From Berkiella_A sp963976875 (GTDB lineage Bacteria > Pseudomonadota > Gammaproteobacteria > Berkiellales > Berkiellaceae): a stretch of DNA of 55,892 nt. This document shows, one piece after another, positions 17,534-26,556 of this stretch. Every line of letters begins with the position of its first letter. Within the stretch, counting starts at the first letter, position 1. Made by a program: the position numbers and the translations under genes. The notes under the pieces are model-generated. The model saw only the letters and a program-made list of their open reading frames with translations, had not been told where the DNA came from and made no database searches. Location: assembly GCA_963976875.1 (NCBI GenBank), contig CAXBML010000022.1:1-55892 (forward strand), in the 5' to 3' direction.

Positions 17534-17965
17534 ATGGCTAAAATAATCGTGCTTCATGGTCCTAATATGAATTTATTGGGACAACGTGAACCAAAGTTAT
17601 ACGGAAAGCTCTCTCTTGAAGAGATCAATAAGCGCCTTTATGCTGAAGCAAAAGGCCATGAGCTCTCATGCTTCCAAACCAATAGGGAACATGAGTTGAT
17701 TGAAAAAATTCACTCAGCTGGCAAAACCCAGCATGATGTGATTATTATCAACCCAGCAGCATGGACTCATACCAGTATTGCTATCCGAGATGCTTTGTTG
17801 GCCGTTAATGTCCCATTTTATGAAGTACATTTGTCAAACCCCATGAGTCGAGAAACCTTTAGGCATAAAAGCTATTTAAGCGATTTAGCCCAAGGTGTTG
17901 TCTCTGGACTAGGGGTCTGGAGTTATATAGCAGCACTACATGCTGCCATTGCATTAACACAATAA
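17534..17965 (+). CDS. aroQ: 3-dehydroquinate dehydratase, type II
   Basis: 143 residues from the ATG at 17534, which gives the family start MAKIIVLHGPNMNLLG; a longer frame from 17462 has no support. The type II active-site features are there: the Arg/Tyr loop LGQREPKLYG (about 16-25), the NREHELI segment, IINPAAWTHTS (about 75-85) and EVHLSNPMSRE (about 98-108) with its catalytic His. It makes 3-dehydroshikimate in the shikimate pathway, in the cytosol as a dodecamer. No clear ribosome-binding site is seen, and a small hairpin (TTGCCT/AGGCAA) lies at 17475-17492 upstream. Confidence 0.95.
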   Translation: MAKIIVLHGPNMNLLGQREPKLYGKLSLEEINKRLYAEAKGHELSCFQTNREHELIEKIHSAGKTQHDVIIINPAAWTHTSIAIRDALLAVNVPFYEVHLSNPMSRETFRHKSYLSDLAQGVVSGLGVWSYIAALHAAIALTQ

Positions 17966-18010
17966 ATATTTTGTTTTAAATCATTTCCACTACTATTTTA
18001 GAGAAGTTCT

Positions 18011-18475
18011 ATGGATATTCGAAAAATAAAGAAATTAATTGAACTCGTTGAAGAGTCAGGCATTGCTGAAATTGAAATTAAAGAAGGCGAAGAAGCAGTA
18101 CGCATCAGAAGCCATATAGATGTACCCATGACCTCGCACGCCATGGCGCCAGCGCCTGCAATAACGGCAGCACCCACATTAGCTGTTAGTTCTACCGCTG
18201 CCCCATCTACTGAAACCGCTGAGCCAAACAAGGTGCCCGACGGCCATGCTGTAAATTCACCTATGGTTGGCACATTATATAGAGCCTCTTCTCCTGAAGC
18301 ACCTGCATTCATAGAGGTCGGTGCTAAAGTCAATGTCGGCGATACATTATGCATTGTGGAAGCAATGAAAATGATGAATCAAATTGACGCCGATAAAGCG
18401 GGAACAGTCAGTGCGATCTTGGTTGAAAATGGTCAACCAGTAGAATACGGTCAACCTTTAGTTATCATTAAGTAA
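18011..18475 (+). CDS. accB: Biotin carboxyl carrier protein of acetyl-CoA carboxylase
   Basis: 154 residues. An N-terminal AccB dimer region (1-40, MDIRKIKKLIELVEESGIAE) is joined by an Ala/Pro/Thr-rich linker (about 42-75) to the biotinyl domain (about 78-154). Biotin is attached at Lys120 in EAMKMM. The biotin swings between AccC and the transferase AccAD in the first step of fatty-acid synthesis. accC follows after five bases, so the two are translated together. Confidence 0.97.
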   Translation: MDIRKIKKLIELVEESGIAEIEIKEGEEAVRIRSHIDVPMTSHAMAPAPAITAAPTLAVSSTAAPSTETAEPNKVPDGHAVNSPMVGTLYRASSPEAPAFIEVGAKVNVGDTLCIVEAMKMMNQIDADKAGTVSAILVENGQPVEYGQPLVIIK

Positions 18476-18480
18476 ATATT

Positions 18481-19821
18481 ATGTTAGATAAAGTCGTTAT
18501 TGCCAACCGGGGCGAAATTGCCCTGAGAATATTAAGAGCATGCCATGAACTTGGCATTAAAACAGTTGCTGTATATTCCACAGTGGATCAAGATTTATTA
18601 CCTGTTAGATTAGCGGATGAAGCCATTTGTATTGGCCCTGCCGCCTCACAAGACAGTTATTTAAATATACCCTCTATTATTTCAGCCGCTGAAATTACGG
18701 ATGCCGTTGCCATTCATCCTGGATATGGATTTTTAGCAGAAAACGCCGATTTTGCCGATAGAGTTGAAAAAAGTGGTTTTACGTTTATTGGCCCGAAACC
18801 TGAAACTATTCGTCTTATGGGTGATAAAGTTTCTGCTATTTTGGCCATGAAAAAATCAGGCGTGCCTTGTGTCCCTGGTTCTGATGGTCCTTTAGGTGAT
18901 GATCCTAAAGAAAACTTACAGATAGCCCAAAATATTGGCTACCCAGTTATCATTAAAGCCTCTGGTGGTGGCGGTGGTCGTGGTATGCGCGTTGTTCATA
19001 GTGAAGCCGCGTTAGTGAACGCAATAGCGTTAACGCGTGCAGAAGCAAAAGCGGCCTTTCAAAATGATATGGTCTACATGGAAAAATATTTGACCCGACC
19101 TCGTCATATTGAAATACAAGTCTTATCTGATAACCATGGAAATGCCATTCATCTTGCTGAGCGTGATTGTTCAATGCAACGCCGCCATCAAAAAGTATTA
19201 GAAGAGGCACCCGCCCCATTTATTACCGAAGAACAACGTCAACAAATCGGTGCTGTTTGTGTCAATGCTTGCATCGAAATAGGCTATCGTGGCGCAGGCA
19301 CATTTGAATTTTTATTTCAAGATGGTGAATTTTATTTCATTGAAATGAATACAAGAATTCAAGTAGAGCACCCTATTACTGAAATGATTACAGGCGTTGA
19401 TTTAGTAAAAGAGCAGCTTAAAATTGCTGCGGGTTTACCTCTGGATATCAAACAAGAAGATATTAAAATAAAAGGGCATGCGCTTGAATGCCGTATTAAT
19501 GCAGAAAATGCAAAAACCTTTTTGCCTTCCCCAGGAAAAATAAAATGGTTTCATGCACCCGGCGGCCCAGGCGTTAGAGTCGACTCCCATCTCTATAGCT
19601 CTTATAGTGTACCTCCAAATTATGACAGCTTGATAGCTAAATTAATTTCCTTTGGCCATAATCGTGAAGAAGCTTTTGCTCGTATGTCTAATGCTTTAAA
19701 CGAAATTGTCATTGATGGTATCGACACCAATGTGGCCCTCCATCAGAGCTTAATCAAAGATAATGGCTTTAAGCAGGGTGGAACTTCTATACATTACCTC
19801 GAAGAGAAGATGAAGTCTTGA
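18481..19821 (+). CDS. accC: Biotin carboxylase subunit of acetyl-CoA carboxylase
   Basis: 446 residues, normal length. The protein starts with the biotin carboxylase N-domain (VVIANRGEIALRILRA), has the ATP-grasp glycine loop (KASGGGGGRGMRVV, about 158-171), the catalytic HIEIQVL and ERDCSMQRRHQK segments, and the carboxylase EMNTRIQVEHPITE motif (about 287-300). It carboxylates the biotin on AccB using ATP and bicarbonate. It overlaps or abuts prmA. Confidence 0.98.
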   Translation: MLDKVVIANRGEIALRILRACHELGIKTVAVYSTVDQDLLPVRLADEAICIGPAASQDSYLNIPSIISAAEITDAVAIHPGYGFLAENADFADRVEKSGFTFIGPKPETIRLMGDKVSAILAMKKSGVPCVPGSDGPLGDDPKENLQIAQNIGYPVIIKASGGGGGRGMRVVHSEAALVNAIALTRAEAKAAFQNDMVYMEKYLTRPRHIEIQVLSDNHGNAIHLAERDCSMQRRHQKVLEEAPAPFITEEQRQQIGAVCVNACIEIGYRGAGTFEFLFQDGEFYFIEMNTRIQVEHPITEMITGVDLVKEQLKIAAGLPLDIKQEDIKIKGHALECRINAENAKTFLPSPGKIKWFHAPGGPGVRVDSHLYSSYSVPPNYDSLIAKLISFGHNREEAFARMSNALNEIVIDGIDTNVALHQSLIKDNGFKQGGTSIHYLEEKMKS

Positions 19822-19823
19822 AG

Positions 19824-20702
19824 ATGTCCTGGTACGAATTATCCGTTTCAAGTCAAAAAACAGATGTTGACCGCATCACAGCACTCTTAGAATCACAAGG
19901 TGCTTTAGCGGTCAGCTATTTTGATGCCGAAGATCAGCCTATATTGGAACCGAAGCCCAATGAAGTGAATTTATGGGAAAAAGTCATTACTACGGGCTTG
20001 TTCCCAATGACCCTTAACCCAGATAGTCTGGCAACCCATATCAATCAAGATTTTCCTAGCTGTTTAATATCGCACAAAATTTTACCCGACCAAGATTGGA
20101 CTACCACTTGGCTTGAACACTTTAAGCCCATACAGTTTAACCAAAAATTTTGGATTTGCCCCTCAGGCTTTGATTCTAGCTCATTGCAGGGCGAAGTCTT
20201 ACATTTAGATCCTGGCTTAGCGTTTGGAACGGGCCAACACCCCACCACACGATTATGCTTGCACTGGTTGGCCAGCCAAGAAATTAATCAGAAAACCATT
20301 TTAGATTTTGGTTGTGGTACTGGTATCTTGGCTCTAGCCGCCTTAAAATTAGGCGCAAAGCAATGCTATGGTATTGATCATGATCCACAAGCACTATATA
20401 GCACGCGTCTCAATGCAAAGAAGAATCATATCGCACCCGAACAGCTGCCCATATTATCGGATGATGTTAATGAAGTTCCAGCATGTGATGTCATTATGGC
20501 TAATATTCTCATGCGACCTCTCATTGAACTGGCACCGTTATTACAAAAACTGTGCCTCCCAAATGGATATCTCGTATTATCGGGCATTCTAAAATCACAA
20601 GTGTCTGAATTAAAAGAAGCTTATATCAAATGGTTTGAGTTTGCACCTTACTGCCTTGACGATGAAGATTGGGTATTGCTCGTCGGCAAGCGAAAAATAT
20701 AG
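19824..20702 (+). CDS. prmA: Ribosomal protein L11 methyltransferase PrmA
   Basis: 292 residues from the ATG at 19824, two bases past the accC stop (an in-frame TTG at 19818 would overlap accC). An N-terminal L11-recognition domain (about 1-55) precedes a class I SAM-dependent methyltransferase with LDFGCGTGILALAALKLGA (about 160-178). The GLAFGTGQHPTT motif and the later NILMRPL motif are PrmA hallmarks. It trimethylates L11. The position between accC and dusB-fis is the common gammaproteobacterial order. Confidence 0.95.
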   Translation: MSWYELSVSSQKTDVDRITALLESQGALAVSYFDAEDQPILEPKPNEVNLWEKVITTGLFPMTLNPDSLATHINQDFPSCLISHKILPDQDWTTTWLEHFKPIQFNQKFWICPSGFDSSSLQGEVLHLDPGLAFGTGQHPTTRLCLHWLASQEINQKTILDFGCGTGILALAALKLGAKQCYGIDHDPQALYSTRLNAKKNHIAPEQLPILSDDVNEVPACDVIMANILMRPLIELAPLLQKLCLPNGYLVLSGILKSQVSELKEAYIKWFEFAPYCLDDEDWVLLVGKRKI

Positions 20703-20713
20703 CGGTATAAATT

Positions 20714-21730
20714 ATGACAAATTCCAGTTCGAAATATAAAGGCTTTTACATTGGTTCACATCATATTGAGCGCCCTCTAGTACTAGCCCCTATGGCGGGC
20801 GTGACTGATCGCCCCTTTAGACAACTTTGTAAAGATTTAGGTGCGGGTTTAGCTATTTCTGAAATGGTTGGAGCAGGCTCATTACTTCATGGTAGCGAGA
20901 AAACCTATAGACGAGCCAATCATATTGGCGAAACACGTCCTGTCTCAGTTCAAATTGTCGGTGCCAATCCTAAAATGATGGGCGAGGCTGCTAAAATCAA
21001 CCAAGACCAAGGCGCAGAGATTATTGATATCAATATGGGCTGCCCGGCTAAAAAAATATGTAACACGCTATCTGGTTCTGCTTTATTAAAAAATGAAGCG
21101 CTGGTTAAAGATATTTTAGAAGCCGTTGTGGGTGCCGTTGAAATTCCAGTGACACTGAAAATTAGAACCGGCTGGGATAAAGATAATAAAAATGGTGTGC
21201 ATATTGCTCGTATTGCGGAGAGTGCAGGCATTCAAGCGCTCGCGGTTCATGGACGCACACGAACTTGTATGTTTAAAGGGGAAGCGGAATATGAAACCAT
21301 TGCGGCTATTAAGCAGGCCGTTAATATTCCTATTATTGCCAATGGCGATATTAGTACGCCAGAAAAAGCACAAGAAGTGTTAGAGCAAACACAAGCAGAT
21401 GCCATTATGATTGGTCGTGCAGCTCAAGGCCGACCATGGATATTTAATGAGATTCACCATTTCCTTACCAAACAAAGAATACTGTCTCAACCATCGGCAC
21501 AAAATATCAAAGATATTCTATTATCCCACTTAGAAAACTTATATGTTTTTTATGGCCCAGAACGTGGCACCTATATTGCCCGAAAACATGTTTCTTGGTA
21601 CAGCAAAGGCCAACGTGAAAGTAGCCACTTTAGAAAGCACTTTAACACTTTAGCGAACCCAGATGCCCAGCTACAAAGCATCACAAACTATTTTGATCAT
21701 CTAATAGAGAAAGAACAATCTTCACATTAA
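20714..21730 (+). CDS. dusB: tRNA-dihydrouridine synthase B
   Basis: 338 residues. A FMN-binding TIM barrel with LAPMAGVTDRPFR (about 25-37), the catalytic Cys in NMGCPAKK (about 113-120), KIRTGWD, HGRTR and ANGDI motifs, and an MIGRAAQGRPW stretch near the flavin. DusB reduces specific uridines in tRNA to dihydrouridine, using NADPH. It is directly followed by fis, as in E. coli, where dusB is needed for fis translation. Confidence 0.96.
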   Translation: MTNSSSKYKGFYIGSHHIERPLVLAPMAGVTDRPFRQLCKDLGAGLAISEMVGAGSLLHGSEKTYRRANHIGETRPVSVQIVGANPKMMGEAAKINQDQGAEIIDINMGCPAKKICNTLSGSALLKNEALVKDILEAVVGAVEIPVTLKIRTGWDKDNKNGVHIARIAESAGIQALAVHGRTRTCMFKGEAEYETIAAIKQAVNIPIIANGDISTPEKAQEVLEQTQADAIMIGRAAQGRPWIFNEIHHFLTKQRILSQPSAQNIKDILLSHLENLYVFYGPERGTYIARKHVSWYSKGQRESSHFRKHFNTLANPDAQLQSITNYFDHLIEKEQSSH

Positions 21731-21742
21731 AATACAAGAAGT

Positions 21743-22012
21743 ATGATTATGACTTTAGATACCCAGGTAGAAAAAAACATTAAAGATTTACCATTAAGAG
21801 AAGTTGTTTCTAATATCATTGAGCAATATATCATCACCATGGAAGATCAAACGATTGAGTCCCTCCATTCTATGGTTATCAAAGAGGTAGAATTAGGGTT
21901 ATTTAAAAAAGTACTCCAACTTTGCCAAGGTAATCAAAGTTTAGCCGCAAAATGGTTAGGCTTAGCAAGAGGCACGTTACGCAAGCGTTTGGCTGAATAC
22001 AATCTCGAATAA
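21743..22012 (+). CDS. fis: DNA-binding protein Fis
   Basis: 89 residues. The C-terminal helix-turn-helix GNQSLAAKWLGLARGTLRKRLAEYNL (about 62-87, cited in part) is the Fis signature, and the N-terminal part fits the dimerisation helices. Fis bends DNA at rRNA promoters and recombination sites and tracks growth phase. The start may be either of two close Met codons. It is the small gene between dusB and purH, in the same transcript. Confidence 0.93.
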   Translation: MIMTLDTQVEKNIKDLPLREVVSNIIEQYIITMEDQTIESLHSMVIKEVELGLFKKVLQLCQGNQSLAAKWLGLARGTLRKRLAEYNLE

Positions 22013-22024
22013 ATAGAGTCTATT

Positions 22025-23605
22025 ATGCATAAAACAACCGTGATACAACGCGCATTAATCAGCGTGACCGATAAAACTGGCATTGTCGCACTAGGGCAAG
22101 CGCTGCATAAAAAAGGCATAGAAATACTATCAACTGGCGGCACTGCCCAGGAACTGAGAAACCATCAAATCCCTGTAATCGACATCAGTCAATATACCCA
22201 GTTCCCAGAAATGATGGATGGTCGATTAAAAACACTACACCCCAAAATTTACGGTGGCATTTTAGGTCGACGCGATACCGATATAAATGTGATGGCTCAG
22301 CACGATATACAAGACATTGATCTTGTTGTGGTGAATCTCTACCGCTTTCAAGAAGCTATCTCCCAAGATAATGTTGTTCTGTCTGATGCCATCGAAAAAA
22401 TTGATATCGGAGGCCCAGCCCTCATACGCGCTGCCGCTAAAAACTTTAGCTGGTGTACCGTTGTCACCGACGTAAATGATTACGCCGCTATTATAGAGGA
22501 ACTACAGACACATAACGGCATTCAAGAAATGACTCGTTTTATGTTGGCCAAAAAAGCATTTCAACACACCGCGCAGTATGATGGTCAAATTTCAAATTAC
22601 TTATCAAAATTAGACCACCCAGATAACTCAGCAGCATACTTTGGCCAAACTCTCAATTCACAATATACATTAAAGCAAGTTTTACGCTATGGTGAAAATC
22701 CGCACCAACAGGCCGCATTTTACCAAAATCAAACAACATCCAACCTATCTTGTTTTGCACAAACGAAACAGCTTCAAGGCAAAGCCTTATCTTATAATAA
22801 TATTTTAGATGGAGAAGCCGCTTTAAAATGCATTCGTCGTTTTGAGCACCCTAGCTGTGTTATCGTCAAACATACAAACCCTTGTGGGGTGGCTCAAGCT
22901 GAAGATTTATCTCGCGCTTATACAAAGGCTTACCAGTGCGATCCGCAATCTGCCTTTGGTGGAATTATTGCGTTTAACCGCACTGTAGATGCGCCCTTGA
23001 TGGAAACTATTTTATCTCAACAGTTTGTCGAAGTGATGATTGCCCCTGAATTTGAGCCCGCAGCGCTTGAGCTGGCAAAAAACAAACCAAATTGCAGACT
23101 CATGCAGTATAAGCAAGAACAGGCATCTTCTCAATTATCAGAGCAAAACTGGGAGACTAAGAGCGTTGAAGGGGGGATATTGGTACAAACCCCTGCCGCA
23201 CAACAGAATATTGAATTAGAAGTTGTGACAACAATTCAGCCGACTGAAAACCAATTATCCGATCTCAGGTTTGCCTGGCAGGTTATCCAATCTGTAAAGT
23301 CCAATGCCATTGTATTAGCCAAGAATTTACAATCGATTGGTATTGGTGCGGGGCAAAGCTCCAGAGTATTTAGTATCAAAATCGCGCAAATGCGAGCGGC
23401 ACAAGCAGAACTATCTTTACAAGGTGCCGTATTAGCCTCTGATGCCTTTTTCCCCTTTCAAGATAACGTTGAGCTGGCACATACATTGGGTATCTCTGCC
23501 ATAATCCAACCTGGTGGCTCAAAACGGGATCCTGAGATTATCCAATGTGCGAACGATCTAGGCATCTGTATGGTTTTTACCCATATTAGACAATTTTCAC
23601 ACTAA
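22025..23605 (+). CDS. purH: Bifunctional AICAR transformylase / IMP cyclohydrolase
   Basis: 526 residues. The N-terminal IMP cyclohydrolase domain (1-195) starts RALISVTDKTGIVALGQAL and has STGGTAQEL and the GGPALIRAAAKN motif. The C-terminal AICAR transformylase domain (about 205-526) shows LRYGENPHQQAAFY, the KHTNPCG catalytic motif and SDAFFPF. It does the last two steps of de novo IMP synthesis, using 10-formyl-THF. purD follows after 35 bases. Confidence 0.97.
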   Translation: MHKTTVIQRALISVTDKTGIVALGQALHKKGIEILSTGGTAQELRNHQIPVIDISQYTQFPEMMDGRLKTLHPKIYGGILGRRDTDINVMAQHDIQDIDLVVVNLYRFQEAISQDNVVLSDAIEKIDIGGPALIRAAAKNFSWCTVVTDVNDYAAIIEELQTHNGIQEMTRFMLAKKAFQHTAQYDGQISNYLSKLDHPDNSAAYFGQTLNSQYTLKQVLRYGENPHQQAAFYQNQTTSNLSCFAQTKQLQGKALSYNNILDGEAALKCIRRFEHPSCVIVKHTNPCGVAQAEDLSRAYTKAYQCDPQSAFGGIIAFNRTVDAPLMETILSQQFVEVMIAPEFEPAALELAKNKPNCRLMQYKQEQASSQLSEQNWETKSVEGGILVQTPAAQQNIELEVVTTIQPTENQLSDLRFAWQVIQSVKSNAIVLAKNLQSIGIGAGQSSRVFSIKIAQMRAAQAELSLQGAVLASDAFFPFQDNVELAHTLGISAIIQPGGSKRDPEIIQCANDLGICMVFTHIRQFSH

Positions 23606-23640
23606 GCTGTCGATAGAATTAATTAAAAATAGGTAAAAAG

Positions 23641-24942
23641 ATGAAATTATTAGTGATAGGCAGTGGTGGCCGCGAACATACCTTAGCTTGGAAATTAGCC
23701 CAATCTCCCCTAACAGAAAAAATATTCGTTGCGCCTGGCAATGCAGGCACCCATAGAGAACATAAAGTCCAGAATATTAACATCTCACCCTTACAATTTG
23801 AAAAACTGGCCGCTTTTGTCAAAAAAGAAAATATTGCTTACACTGTCGTAGGTCCCGAGGCACCCTTGGTTTCAGGGCTTGTGGATTTTTTCAAAGAACA
23901 AAATTTATCCATCTTAGGGCCGTCTCATTTTGCCGCCCAATTAGAAGGCTCCAAATTATTTGCCAAACAATTTATGCAGGAATATTCTATTCCAACAGCG
24001 CAAGCCGCTTCTTTTTCTGATCTTCAAGCAGCAAATGATTTTTTAGCTCATTGCCAATTTCCAATTGTTATTAAAGCGGATGGTCTTGCGGAAGGTAAAG
24101 GCGTCATCATCTGCCAAGATAAACCCCATGCAGAAGCCACTATTGAGGACATGCTTAGCCATAAGCGATTTGGGGATGCCTGTCAGACTATTCTGATAGA
24201 AGAATTTTTAGAAGGCGTAGAAGTCAGCTTTATTGTCTTATCTGATGGAGATAACTTTGTATCTCTGGCAACTAGCCAAGATCATAAAGCTCGAGATAAT
24301 AACGACTTAGGTCCCAATACAGGTGGCATGGGCGCTTATTCCCCTGCCCCAATGATGACCGATGATCTATATAATCAAGTCATTGAACAGGCCGTCAAGC
24401 CCACTCTTTTAGGCATGAAAGAGAAAGGCACGCCTTATGTTGGCTTTTTATATCTGGGCTTAATGATCTCACCAGATAATCAAGTACGTATATTAGAATA
24501 CAATTGTCGCTTGGGTGATCCTGAAACCCAACCTTTACTTTTACGCTTGGAAACAGATTTTGCTCAACTTTGTCAAGATGCTATCAATGGTCAATTAGCA
24601 GACGTCACATTATCTTTTGATCCCAGAGTGGCATTAGGCGTTGTGTTAGCCTCTGAAGGTTATCCCAATCACTATGAAAAGGGTACGCCGATGCCAAACT
24701 TAAAAGAGCTGTCTAGTGACAAAGACTATAAAGTTTTTCATGCTGGCACAAAACTAGATGATGGCAACATTGTCACTAACGGCGGAAGAGTTCTATGCGC
24801 AACCGCATTAGGCGAAACCTATGCCAAGGCACAAGATAATGCCTACGCTCTGGTAAAAAAAATCTCTTGGCCTGGCGCATTTTATAGAACAGACATTGGC
24901 TTTAAAGCACTGGATTATGTACGCCATGATAATAATAGGTAA
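23641..24942 (+). CDS. purD: Phosphoribosylamine-glycine ligase
   Basis: 433 residues. An ATP-grasp enzyme with the N-domain opener KLLVIGSGGREHTLAWKLAQS, GPSHFAAQLEGSK, the GLAEGKGV ATP loop (about 148-155), and DHKARDNNDLGPNTGGMG (about 215-232), with the LEYNCRLGDPETQ metal site. It joins glycine to phosphoribosylamine in step two of purine synthesis. It sits directly after purH and just before mutM. Confidence 0.97.
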   Translation: MKLLVIGSGGREHTLAWKLAQSPLTEKIFVAPGNAGTHREHKVQNINISPLQFEKLAAFVKKENIAYTVVGPEAPLVSGLVDFFKEQNLSILGPSHFAAQLEGSKLFAKQFMQEYSIPTAQAASFSDLQAANDFLAHCQFPIVIKADGLAEGKGVIICQDKPHAEATIEDMLSHKRFGDACQTILIEEFLEGVEVSFIVLSDGDNFVSLATSQDHKARDNNDLGPNTGGMGAYSPAPMMTDDLYNQVIEQAVKPTLLGMKEKGTPYVGFLYLGLMISPDNQVRILEYNCRLGDPETQPLLLRLETDFAQLCQDAINGQLADVTLSFDPRVALGVVLASEGYPNHYEKGTPMPNLKELSSDKDYKVFHAGTKLDDGNIVTNGGRVLCATALGETYAKAQDNAYALVKKISWPGAFYRTDIGFKALDYVRHDNNR

Positions 24943-24950
24943 TCAACAAC

Positions 24951-25775
24951 ATGCCTGAATTGCCAGAAGTCGAAGTGACACGCCAAGGCATTGAACCTTT
25001 TGTCTGCGGCTATCGTATTGATAAGATCATATGCAGACCCAAAACTCTACGTTGGCCTATTCCGCTCAAACAGTTACAGAGCGAACTACAAGGTCAATTT
25101 GTACAATCGATAAAACGTCGCGGAAAATACTTACTTTTTGAAATGCCGTCTGGATTTTTTGTCTTGCATTTAGGCATGTCTGGTTTTTTGCGCATATTAC
25201 CTGAATTTGTTCCGCCACAAAAACACGACCATGTCGATTTTTTATTTGATTCAGGAAGAGTCTTACGCTTTAACGACACCAGACGCTTTGGCGCATTATT
25301 ATGGCTAGGCGAACAGCCATTCTCTCATTCATTATTAGCGCATTTGGGTATAGAGCCACTAGAGCCGGAATTTAACGGTCAATATTTATTTCAACGCGCA
25401 CTGAAGAAAAAAACGTCAGTAAAAACGTACTTAATGGATCAGAAAACAGTGGTTGGCGTGGGTAATATTTACGCGAATGAAGCGCTCTTTAAAGCCAAGA
25501 TCCACCCCTTAAGGCCAAGTGCAAGTATTAGCCTCAAAGAATACCAATTATTGACCAAACATATTAAGCTGATCCTCAAGCACGCCATTAAACAAGGTGG
25601 CACAACATTAAAAGATTTTTCCAACGCAGATGGCAAACCGGGCTATTTTAGCCAATCACTACAGGTCTATGGTAGAGCGGATGAGCCATGCTTAAATTGT
25701 AGCACCCCTATTCAAAATATCCGGGTTGGGCAACGCAGCACCTATTTTTGTGGTAAATGCCAGAAAGGCGACTAA
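24951..25775 (+). CDS. mutM: Formamidopyrimidine-DNA glycosylase MutM
   Basis: 274 residues. The start PELPEVEV carries the catalytic Pro2 and Glu3; Lys in LRWPIPLKQL-type loop and the helix-two-turn-helix VGVGNIYANEALF (about 166-178) bind damaged DNA. The C-terminal zinc finger has four cysteines in CLNC...CGKC (about 245-271). It excises 8-oxoguanine and nicks the strand. It is the last plus-strand gene here and starts eight bases after purD, so it ends the long operon. Confidence 0.96.
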   Translation: MPELPEVEVTRQGIEPFVCGYRIDKIICRPKTLRWPIPLKQLQSELQGQFVQSIKRRGKYLLFEMPSGFFVLHLGMSGFLRILPEFVPPQKHDHVDFLFDSGRVLRFNDTRRFGALLWLGEQPFSHSLLAHLGIEPLEPEFNGQYLFQRALKKKTSVKTYLMDQKTVVGVGNIYANEALFKAKIHPLRPSASISLKEYQLLTKHIKLILKHAIKQGGTTLKDFSNADGKPGYFSQSLQVYGRADEPCLNCSTPIQNIRVGQRSTYFCGKCQKGD

Positions 25776-25820
25776 TCATTTGAATTATGAATACGTTATC
25801 TTGTTTAGTTTTTTTCAAGA

Positions 25821-26456
25821 TTACTTTAATAATAGCGCCGCTTGTTCTTCACAATAAGCTATCGCTTGTTTGAGCTTTTCGTTAACGACACTGGGCTCAT
25901 CGTCTTTAGAAACATAGATAGGCTCCCCTAAATAAATTCCCACCTTGCCAAATGGTAGCGGTATTTGAAATTTGTCCCAAGATTTTTTAAACACAAACTT
26001 TCGTAAATACACAGCACCAATGGGCTGAAGTGGCACCCCTGTTTTCGCACTAACAAAACAAGCCCCTTCTTTTGGCTCGTGCCTTGGGCCGCGAGGGCCA
26101 TCAAGCGCAATACCCACTGAATAGCCTTGTCTGACAGCTTGAATCAGCTTAACTAAGCCTGAAACAGCCTTACGACTCGAGGAACCACGAATAACATCAT
26201 AGCCTAGTTTTTCCATCCATGTTGCTAAAATTTCACCATCATAAGACGCACTGACCAATCCTGCTGCTTTAGTCGTTAATGTTTTACCCACAAACATAGC
26301 TGGTGCAAAATGGGTTCCATGCCAAAAAGCGTATACAGCGGGTTTGTCCGTATTGACGCTAGAATGTTGTCCTATTTTTATACGCACCATTTTAGTCAGC
26401 GCCTGGGTAAATAGGTGGGCAATCGTACCAATTGTTTTGGGAGACACTCTAGCCAT
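25821..26456 (-). CDS. DUF374 lysophospholipid-acyltransferase-like protein
   Basis: 211 residues. It has FWHGTHF (about 44-50), VSASYDGEILA, YDVIRGSSSRKAV and the ALDGPRGPRHEPKEGA block (about 117-132) typical of DUF374, a family related to lysophospholipid acyltransferases. The HX4D motif of the superfamily is not seen in standard form. A role in envelope lipid acylation at the inner membrane is inferred from the family. It is convergent with mutM and overlaps no other gene. Confidence 0.85.
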   Translation of the reverse strand: MARVSPKTIGTIAHLFTQALTKMVRIKIGQHSSVNTDKPAVYAFWHGTHFAPAMFVGKTLTTKAAGLVSASYDGEILATWMEKLGYDVIRGSSSRKAVSGLVKLIQAVRQGYSVGIALDGPRGPRHEPKEGACFVSAKTGVPLQPIGAVYLRKFVFKKSWDKFQIPLPFGKVGIYLGEPIYVSKDDEPSVVNEKLKQAIAYCEEQAALLLK

Positions 26457-26490
26457 AGGTTTTAAAAGATAGATAATTAACTAAAATATA

Positions 26491-26523
26491 ATCCCCCCAT
26501 TATACGGAGTCTGGGGGGTTTTT
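26491..26523. terminator. Hairpin between the DUF374 gene and the unknown repeat gene
   Basis: ATCCCCCCA pairs with TGGGGGGTT around a 12-base loop. It lies 35 bases after the stop of the upstream minus-strand gene and before the DUF374 start. On the plus strand it is followed by TTTTT; on the minus strand by ATTATATTTT. It most likely ends the minus-strand gene at 26557. Confidence 0.6.
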
Positions 26524-26556
26524 CAATATAAAATAAAGTGTCAAACTCGAATATCG